From assembly GCF_900240275.1 (NCBI RefSeq), contig NZ_LT964761.1, positions 778,220 to 842,219 on the forward strand: DNA of 64,000 nucleotides, written 5' to 3'. Source of the DNA: [Lactobacillus] timonensis. GTDB taxonomy: Bacteria > Bacillota > Bacilli > Lactobacillales > Lactobacillaceae. The notes beneath the pieces are model-generated. The model had not been told where the DNA came from. It did not search any database and was given only the letters and a program-made list of their open reading frames with translations. The position numbers and the translations under genes are program-made. Positions 53,556 to 64,000 of the stretch are shown here, piece after piece. Each line of letters starts with the position of its first letter. Position 1 is the stretch's first letter.

Positions 53556-54824
53556 ATGCAGGATCAGTTAACACTGCTCGTTATCGGCGAGGGTGGCCGG
53601 GAGTTTGCCATCGCCAAGAAGTTAAAGCAAAGCCCCCACGTGGCGACGGTCTACTGCGCGCCCGGCAATATCGGGATGCTGACGGTGGGGGTGACGCCGG
53701 TTAACATCGCCGAAATGGACCTCAATGGTTTGCTGCAGTTTGCCATTGAAAAGCACGTTGACTGGACCTTCGTGGGGCCGGAAAACGTCCTTTGCGCCGG
53801 CATTGTCGATAAGTTTCAGGCCGCCGGTCAACGGATCATCGGTCCCACCAAGCGGGCGGCCCAGCTGGAAGGGTCCAAAGACTACGCACTGCAATTTATG
53901 GACCGCTACCACGTGCCGACAGCCAAACACGAGACGTTTACCAGCGAAGAAGCCGCTGTGGCGGGGCTGGCTGACTTTGCCTACCCGGTCGTGGTTAAGG
54001 AAAACGGCCTCGCGGGCGGCAAGGGCGTTGTAATCGCTCCGGACTACACCAGTGCCGTGGACACCCTCCACGAGATGTTCGCTGGTCCACAAACGGCAGT
54101 CGTGCTCGAGGAATGCCTCACTGGTCCGGAATACTCGCTCTTCTGCCTCGTCGCCGGTGACCAGTACCGGCTCTTGCCAATGGCCCAGGACCATAAGCGG
54201 GCTTACGATGGCGACAAGGGTCCCAACACCGGCGGGATGGGAGCTTATAGTCCACTCCCGCAGCTGGCGGCAGCTGACCGTCAGCGGATGGTTCAAGAGG
54301 TTGTCGAACCGACCATTGCCGGCCTGGTCGACGGCGGTTATGACTACCATGGTATTCTCTACATCGGACTGATGATGACGGCAGACGGCCCGAAAGTCAT
54401 TGAGTACAATGTCCGCCTGGGTGACCCGGAGACCCAGGTGATCTTGCCTCGACTGGCGACAGACTGGGCAGAGTTGCTGCAGGCAGTCGTCGACGATGAC
54501 CTCTTGCCGGTGATCAAGGAGCGCGACCAGGCAGTTTTGGGAGTGGTACTGGCAGCCAAGGGCTACCCCGCCCACCCGGCTTACTACCCATCACTGGGTA
54601 AGCTACCGGACCAGGAAGGGATCGCGATTGACTACGCGAACGTCACCGGCCGGCTGGATGACCTGTACGGCGCTGGCGGCCGGTTGGCGATGGTACTTGC
54701 TGAAGCACCGAGTCTCCAGGAAGCGGCCCAGCGGGTCTACGACTACTTAGGCCGACTCAACGAACCGGACTGCTTTTACCGCCATGATATTGGCCAGAAG
54801 GCGGGAGTTAACTTTTTCTTTTAG
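53556..54824 (+). CDS. purD: GAR synthetase
   Basis: ATP-grasp enzyme joining phosphoribosylamine and glycine. Of 422 residues, LLVIGEGGREFAIAKKL at the N-terminus, VVKENGLAGGKGVVIA, LFCLVAGDQYRLLPMAQDHKRA and GGMGAYSPLPQ are typical. The usual GREHA reads GREFA here. It is the last pur gene. No clear terminator follows, so some read-through into the metal ATPase gene is possible. Confidence 0.95.
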   Translation: MQDQLTLLVIGEGGREFAIAKKLKQSPHVATVYCAPGNIGMLTVGVTPVNIAEMDLNGLLQFAIEKHVDWTFVGPENVLCAGIVDKFQAAGQRIIGPTKRAAQLEGSKDYALQFMDRYHVPTAKHETFTSEEAAVAGLADFAYPVVVKENGLAGGKGVVIAPDYTSAVDTLHEMFAGPQTAVVLEECLTGPEYSLFCLVAGDQYRLLPMAQDHKRAYDGDKGPNTGGMGAYSPLPQLAAADRQRMVQEVVEPTIAGLVDGGYDYHGILYIGLMMTADGPKVIEYNVRLGDPETQVILPRLATDWAELLQAVVDDDLLPVIKERDQAVLGVVLAAKGYPAHPAYYPSLGKLPDQEGIAIDYANVTGRLDDLYGAGGRLAMVLAEAPSLQEAAQRVYDYLGRLNEPDCFYRHDIGQKAGVNFFF

Positions 54825-54882
54825 TCTGCCTTTGCTTTATAATTGAAGTTAATAAGAGAATTTAATAAAGGAGGGCTACCAA

Positions 54883-56697
54883 ATGAATACCAACCAGCGC
54901 AAACTGCTCGCCCTGGCGGGAGTCGCCATCGTGGCGGCAATCTGCCAGTGGGGCGTTGGTCACCCCGACTGGGCCCAGCTGATCGTTACTGCTGCTGGGG
55001 TTGTGATCGCGCTGTCGATGCTGTGGGGAATGGTCAAAAAGCTGCGCCACGGTGACTACGGCGTGGATCTTTTAGCCATCATTGCCATCACGTCTGCCTT
55101 GGCAGTCGGTGAGTACTGGGCGGCGATGGTGATCTTACTGATGCTGATCGGTGGTGACGCGCTTGAAGACTACGCTAACGAAAAGGCGCACAGTGAGCTC
55201 AAGACCCTGCTGGATAATACCCCACGGACCGCTCACCGCCTGGTCGACGGTCAACAGGAAGCAGTCAGTGTTGATGACTTACAAGTTGGCGACAGGGTTA
55301 AGGTCCTCCCTGGTGAACTAGTACCCGTTGACGGTCGGGTGACTGCGGGGCACAGCACGGTCAACGAGTCTTCCCTGACCGGTGAGTCGCTGCCGCTGAC
55401 CAAGCAGGCCGGTGACGAGCTGCTGTCGGGGTCGGTTAATGGCGATGGTATTTTGGAAATGACAGTTGAAAAACGGGCGGCCGACAGCCAGTACCAGCAA
55501 CTCGTGGCGTTGATCCAGGAAGCCGACCAGCAGCCGGCCCGGTTCGTGCGGTTGGCTGACCGTTACGCGCTTCCTTTTACCATTATTAGCCTGGTCATCG
55601 GTGGTCTTGCCTGGGCCTGGGCGGGTGACCCGGTCCGTTTTGCCCAGGTACTGGTAGTCGCTTCCCCGTGCCCCCTAATTTTAGCTGCACCGGTGGCCTT
55701 CGTTTCGGGGATGAGCCGGTCGTCGGCTAGCGGGATCGTCGTCAAAAGCGGTGACGTGATTGAAAAACTCGCTACTGCCCGCTCAGCCGCTTTCGACAAA
55801 ACCGGGACGCTGACCGCCGGACAATTAGCGGTCAGTGCGGTCATTCCGGCGTCAGGAACAGCTGAAGCTGAACTCCTCCGCCTCGCTGCCAGCGCCGAAC
55901 AGGGCTCCAACCACGTTCTGGCACAGTCGATTGTGCAACGGGCGCGGGAGGCCGGATTAACATTAAGTCAGCCGACCCAGTTAGAGGAAGTCACCGCCCA
56001 GGGGGTAGTGGCCGAAATTGGTGGACGGCAGGTGCGAGCTGGCAAACGGACATTTGTCGCACCGGACGACGACATTGCGGCTGCCAACGTCACGGCAGTT
56101 TACGTCGCGGTTGATGGTCGCTACTGCGGGCGGATCGAGTTGGCTGATAAATTGCGGCCAGAAGCGCGGGACACCATTGATGAACTGCGGTCTGCGGGTG
56201 TGAAGACGATCATCATGGTCACCGGTGACAATGCGGCGATTGCCCAGCGGATTGCCAATAAGCTGGGGATCACCAAGGTCTTCGCTGACTTGCTGCCCAA
56301 GGACAAAATCACTCACCTGCAGGGCCTGCCAGCAGACGAGCGGCCGAGTATCATGGTCGGTGACGGCGTCAATGATGCGCCGGTGCTCAAGGTTGCCGAT
56401 GTCGGGATTGCGATGGGCGCCCGCGGGTCGAGTGCGGCCAGCGAATCGGCTGACGTCGTGATTTTGACCGATAACCTGCATAAGGTGGCTAATGCCGTCA
56501 CCATTGCCGAAGAAACACTGGCAATTGCCAAGCACGCCGTTCTGATTGGCATCTTTGTCTGTGTTGCCCTGATGCTGATTGCGGCCACCGGGGTCGTGCC
56601 GACAATTATCGGGGCCCTCCTCCAGGAAGTGGTCGACACGGTCTGCATCCTCTGGGGATTGCGGGCCCGCCGGGGCAGCCGTCAGCTTGCTGAATAA
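54883..56697 (+). CDS. P1B-type heavy-metal-transporting ATPase (SPC type)
   Basis: A 604-residue P-type ATPase for heavy-metal export. The membrane metal site is SPCPL, not CPC, as in the P1B-4 group (Co, Zn, Cd or Fe). The phosphorylation motif is FDKTGTLTAG, the TGES actuator is SSLTGESLPL and the hinge is MVGDGVNDAPVLK. There is no N-terminal metal-binding domain. The HP dipeptide of P1B enzymes reads HV here (GSNHVLAQSI). AAAGGAGG precedes the ATG. The metal is not readable, and no regulator lies beside it. Confidence 0.9.
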   Translation: MNTNQRKLLALAGVAIVAAICQWGVGHPDWAQLIVTAAGVVIALSMLWGMVKKLRHGDYGVDLLAIIAITSALAVGEYWAAMVILLMLIGGDALEDYANEKAHSELKTLLDNTPRTAHRLVDGQQEAVSVDDLQVGDRVKVLPGELVPVDGRVTAGHSTVNESSLTGESLPLTKQAGDELLSGSVNGDGILEMTVEKRAADSQYQQLVALIQEADQQPARFVRLADRYALPFTIISLVIGGLAWAWAGDPVRFAQVLVVASPCPLILAAPVAFVSGMSRSSASGIVVKSGDVIEKLATARSAAFDKTGTLTAGQLAVSAVIPASGTAEAELLRLAASAEQGSNHVLAQSIVQRAREAGLTLSQPTQLEEVTAQGVVAEIGGRQVRAGKRTFVAPDDDIAAANVTAVYVAVDGRYCGRIELADKLRPEARDTIDELRSAGVKTIIMVTGDNAAIAQRIANKLGITKVFADLLPKDKITHLQGLPADERPSIMVGDGVNDAPVLKVADVGIAMGARGSSAASESADVVILTDNLHKVANAVTIAEETLAIAKHAVLIGIFVCVALMLIAATGVVPTIIGALLQEVVDTVCILWGLRARRGSRQLAE

Positions 56698-56737
56698 GTT
56701 CAATTCAATGAGAAAATAACAATCTGTTGGTCGCCAC

Positions 56738-56784
56738 TTGGTATTTAGGGCGGAATGGATTAAAATATAACAGTAATTCTGTTA
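56738..56784 (+). promoter_or_regulatory. gpmA promoter with dyad at the start region
   Basis: TTGGTA-N17-TAAAAT (56738-56766) is a candidate promoter. TAACAG (56768-56773) and CTGTTA (56779-56784) form an inverted repeat over the predicted transcription start and could be an operator. Confidence 0.4.
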
Positions 56785-56815
56785 CATGACTTTTAAGAAG
56801 AAAGAGGTCAGATTA

Positions 56816-57511
56816 ATGGCAAAACTGGTTTTGATCCGTCACGGACAAAGTGAATGGAACCTTTCCAACCAATTCACTGGTTGGGTCGACGTTGATTTGA
56901 GTGAAAAGGGTGTTGCCCAGGCTAAGGCTGCCGGCAAGGCCATCAAGGAACACGGGCTGCAATTTGATTACGCCTACACTTCAGTTCTGAAGCGGGCCAT
57001 CAAGACGCTCCACTACGCACTGGAAGAATGCGACCAGCTGTGGATTCCGGAATACAAGACTTGGCGTTTGAACGAACGTCACTACGGTGCTCTGCAAGGG
57101 CTGAACAAGAAGGCCACTGCTGACAAGTATGGTGCCGACCAAGTTCACATTTGGCGTCGGTCATACGACGTTCTGCCGCCACTGCTGAAGGCTACTGACG
57201 AAGGTTCAGCTGCCAAGGACCGTCGTTACGCTAACCTTGACCCACGGACGATTCCGGGTGGTGAAAACCTCAAGGTTACCCTGGAACGGGTTATCCCGCT
57301 GTGGCAGGACCAAATTGCACCAAAGCTGCTGGACAACAAGAACGTCATTATTGCTGCCCACGGTAACTCCCTGCGTGCGCTGAGCAAGTACATCGAAAAC
57401 ATCTCTGATGATGACATCATGAACCTGGAAATGGCTACTGGCCAGCCGGTCGTTTATGACTTCGATGACAAGCTGAACGTTTTGAACAAGGAAAAGTACG
57501 ATATTGACTAG
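56816..57511 (+). CDS. gpmA: 2,3-bisphosphoglycerate-dependent phosphoglycerate mutase
   Basis: Glycolytic interconversion of 3- and 2-phosphoglycerate. Of 231 residues, [20 protein letters not shown] carries the phosphorylated His. [15 protein letters not shown] and [16 protein letters not shown] carry further catalytic residues. I chose the ATG at 56816 after AAAGAGG. It is monocistronic. Codon use is typical of a highly expressed gene (many AAG, AAC, GAA). Confidence 0.96.
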   Translation: MAKLVLIRHGQSEWNLSNQFTGWVDVDLSEKGVAQAKAAGKAIKEHGLQFDYAYTSVLKRAIKTLHYALEECDQLWIPEYKTWRLNERHYGALQGLNKKATADKYGADQVHIWRRSYDVLPPLLKATDEGSAAKDRRYANLDPRTIPGGENLKVTLERVIPLWQDQIAPKLLDNKNVIIAAHGNSLRALSKYIENISDDDIMNLEMATGQPVVYDFDDKLNVLNKEKYDID

Positions 57512-57543
57512 GGTTGCAGGTTAATCTAAGCTGATAACTAACG

Positions 57544-57572
57544 AAGGGCCGCGAATATTCGTGGCCCTTTCC
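57544..57572 (+). terminator. gpmA terminator
   Basis: AAGGGCCGCGAA pairs with TTCGTGGCCCTT, with one G-T wobble, followed by a short T run. Confidence 0.8.
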
Positions 57573-57697
57573 TAATTTCACAGAATCTTTCAATTATGAG
57601 AACATAATGATCATTTTTGCCCGGCAAGATAAGATTGTTATGGCCTGTGTTATGATATTAACCAGAAAATGATCAATTATAAGTAAGGTGGGAAACA

Positions 57698-58726
57698 ATG
57701 GCTAAACAAGTTTCAATTAAACAATTTTGGGCGGATTTAAGGACCGCCCTGAAAGAACGGTACTGGTCAGCAGTCTGGCCGATCGCCGGGGGGATGTTGC
57801 TGCTGTTGGCAATTTCCGTTTTGATTTCACTGGGAATCGCCCGCGCATTCATGACCTTCATGATGATGTTTCAAATGATGATGTACGGGATGAGCTCACT
57901 CTCAATGGCCCTGATGGTGATGGTTGGCATGTGGATCCTCATTGCTGCTTTAGTAGTGGTGGAATTCTTCCTCCAGTTCCTGGGTGTTGCTAGTGCCTAT
58001 GCCTGGTTGGATTACCTCCGTCATCCGGAAATGAAGTTAAACGCCAGTGCTGTGTGGACCTACTTTAAGCACTTGAAGAAAAACCAGATTCTGCGCTTGA
58101 CGCTCTACATGAGTTTCTTCATCTTCTTATGGCAGCTGCCATTAATGATCGTCGGGGCACTGCCGGTGATTGCCAAGATCAGCTGGCTGAGAATTGTTTT
58201 AAACATTATCAACGACATTATCGTTGTCTGGAAAGGGTTGGAATACTCGCAGGCAATTTTCGTTTACCGTGATCGCCAGGAAGACTTCCTCGGCCAGTCC
58301 ATGCGTCACGCCATTACTGCCAGCCGGCGGTTAATGGGTGGTAACAAGGCTAGTTACCTAATCGTTTCGATCCTCTTTATCGCGCTGCCAATGTTGGTAC
58401 TGGGAGCCATCTTTGGGGGGATTGCCTTTTATGGTGACTACACTGGTACTTACCCGTTAATGTGGACGGGGGTAATTTTGCTGATTATCGCCGAATTGAT
58501 GTTTATTCCGGTGGCATTATTGGTTGCTGCACAGTTCTATCAACGGATTGCCAAACCAGAACTCGTTGTCGACAGCTTTACTGACACCTTCAAGCCAGTA
58601 GATGAGTTGACCGGGGTCAAGTATGATGATGACTGGCGGGGAGTTCAACCGAGGACGACCAAGCAGGTTGACCCGCAAGTTAAGACGACGAATGAGAAAA
58701 AGACTGAAGCGAAGAAAGGCGAATAA
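57698..58726 (+). CDS. DUF975 family membrane protein
   Basis: A 342-residue protein with about six membrane helices. It has a Met-rich segment (MTFMMMFQMMMYGMSSLSMALMVM at about 51-74) and a soluble charged C-terminus. The N-terminal VSIKQFWADLRTALKERYW and the mid-region FLQFLGVASAYAWLDYLR fit the DUF975 family of lactobacilli, whose role is unknown. AAGGTGGG precedes the ATG. It is monocistronic between gpmA and the rRNA operon. Confidence 0.8.
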   Translation: MAKQVSIKQFWADLRTALKERYWSAVWPIAGGMLLLLAISVLISLGIARAFMTFMMMFQMMMYGMSSLSMALMVMVGMWILIAALVVVEFFLQFLGVASAYAWLDYLRHPEMKLNASAVWTYFKHLKKNQILRLTLYMSFFIFLWQLPLMIVGALPVIAKISWLRIVLNIINDIIVVWKGLEYSQAIFVYRDRQEDFLGQSMRHAITASRRLMGGNKASYLIVSILFIALPMLVLGAIFGGIAFYGDYTGTYPLMWTGVILLIIAELMFIPVALLVAAQFYQRIAKPELVVDSFTDTFKPVDELTGVKYDDDWRGVQPRTTKQVDPQVKTTNEKKTEAKKGE

Positions 58727-58737
58727 GCTTTAAAATA

Positions 58738-58782
58738 AACAGCATGGTGCGTTTTGATGGCACCGTGCTGTTTTCTTTTTGG
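58738..58782 (+). terminator. Terminator after the DUF975 gene
   Basis: AACAGCATGGTGC pairs with GCACCGTGCTGTT over a 9-base loop and is followed by TTCTTTTT. Confidence 0.85.
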
Positions 58783-58901
58783 TTTGGGTTGAACAATCTA
58801 TACCACTAGTCAGCTAATCATCGTCCAATCGCGAACTTTTACGCAAAAAAAGGCGAAAAAGTTGCTGTTTCAAAATAAATTAAAAAAGTTGGTTTTTATC
58901 G

Positions 58902-58930
58902 TTGACATTTAGTCGCGACCCCGGTATAGT
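58902..58930 (+). promoter_or_regulatory. rRNA promoter P1
   Basis: TTGACA-N17-TATAGT, preceded by an A/T-rich stretch (58870-58895) that could act as an UP element. Confidence 0.75.
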
Positions 58931-58990
58931 TAATACTCGTTGGCGCGGCAATACGTTGTCGCATCAAGGCCTGACAGTTAAAATTAGTTG

Positions 58991-59019
58991 TTGACCTTGA
59001 GCTGCTAACATGGTATATT
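58991..59019 (+). promoter_or_regulatory. rRNA promoter P2
   Basis: TTGACC-N17-TATATT, 89 bases downstream of P1. Confidence 0.6.
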
Positions 59020-59066
59020 AATAAAGCTGCTGATTGAGTTATTCAATTGGTTATCAAAAATTCCTC

Positions 59067-59095
59067 TTGACAATTGATTGGCAGTTTGATAATAT
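59067..59095 (+). promoter_or_regulatory. rRNA promoter P3
   Basis: TTGACA-N17-TAATAT, 76 bases downstream of P2. The leader that follows contains CTTTGAAAACTGAACAAAG (near 59133). A close copy lies in the 16S-23S spacer (near 60912), in the region where rRNA antitermination and processing signals normally lie. Confidence 0.65.
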
Positions 59096-59261
59096 AGTAT
59101 TTGCTGTCACGTTGAGTGACAACAAGGTAGACCTTTGAAAACTGAACAAAGTTTCGACGAACACAAATGTGCAGGGTCCTTGATCTTATGATCGAGGCAA
59201 AACATTTGCGAAGTCAATTCGCTTAACTAATAATTTGAGAGCTATTTCAAAAGCTCATATC

Positions 59262-63962
<4,701 letters not shown>

Positions 63963-64000
63963 GTGAGAAGCGGTTAGGTTCTGGTTGAAAGTGAAAAAGA

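Noticed and set aside
53622..54575. 317-codon open frame antisense to purD
   Set aside because: It lies wholly inside the confidently assigned purD, has no ribosome-binding site, and arises from the high GC and codon pattern of the sense gene. The same holds for 55981-56703, antisense to the metal ATPase.
58832..58836. PurBox upstream of the rRNA promoters
   Set aside because: A single CGAAC without an inverted partner at the spacing seen in the pur operons; a five-base match is expected by chance.

Overview
The window is chromosomal DNA of a heterofermentative lactobacillus, most likely a Limosilactobacillus. The 16S rRNA at 59262-60838 has reuteri/oris/pontis-type variable regions. The genes include a dlt operon with dltX, T-box-controlled aminoacyl-tRNA synthetases and a CBS-less IMP dehydrogenase. 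Base composition is near 50% GC. The species is not assigned. The rsmG-noc-soj-parB block suggests a position near the replication origin. TTG and GTG starts are common, and in several genes the Shine-Dalgarno sequence decides the start.

Layout. 1-3220: two overlapping flavodoxin-fold reductase genes, the second fused to a PAS-like domain. A complete ISL3-family element is inserted between them and their terminator. 3239-6835: a mannose-family PTS operon (minus strand), divergent from nagB. 6856-7079: a highly folded intergenic element with terminal inverted repeats. 7088-11555: dltX-A-B-C-D (minus strand). 11830-12969: an ArgE/DapE-type deacylase. 13000-23660: five T-box leaders, on serS, trpS, a PanE-type 2-oxoacid reductase, tyrS and an amino-acid permease. 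The same region holds an aminotransferase, a zinc-free rpsN and a complete IS3-family element sitting in the loop of the trpS terminator. 23948-26180: nucleoside uptake (nupC) and hydrolysis. 26358-31769: rsmG, noc, soj, parB, a DUF951 gene, ychF and a DUF1129 gene. 31847-32995: guaB. 33135-35834: an unrecognised Ser-rich membrane protein followed by a two-component system. 35970-37215: azlC-azlD. 37288-39624: cfa divergent from an AI-2E-family permease gene. 39746-41410: fhs. 41500-41688: a small membrane protein. 41854-54824: the whole purine pathway in two transcription units, purEKB and purCSQLFMNHD. 54883-58726: a P1B-type metal ATPase, gpmA and a DUF975 membrane protein. 58902-63962: an rRNA operon with three tandem promoters, 16S and 23S; the 5S gene lies beyond the window.

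Functional links. Purine synthesis, one-carbon supply (fhs), IMP-to-XMP conversion (guaB) and nucleoside salvage (nupC, nucleoside hydrolase) lie within 30 kb. PurBox-like CGAAC/GTTCG motifs precede guaB, fhs, purE and purC. The T-box cluster ties tRNA charging to aminoacylation, amino-acid uptake and probably 2-oxoacid reduction.

No CRISPR array, prophage or tRNA gene was seen. Nothing here is convincingly a new multi-gene system. The best leads are the folded repeat at 6856-7079, the reductase-PAS fusion with an internal ribosome-binding site, the T-box on the PanE-type gene, and the unrecognised membrane protein beside the two-component system.
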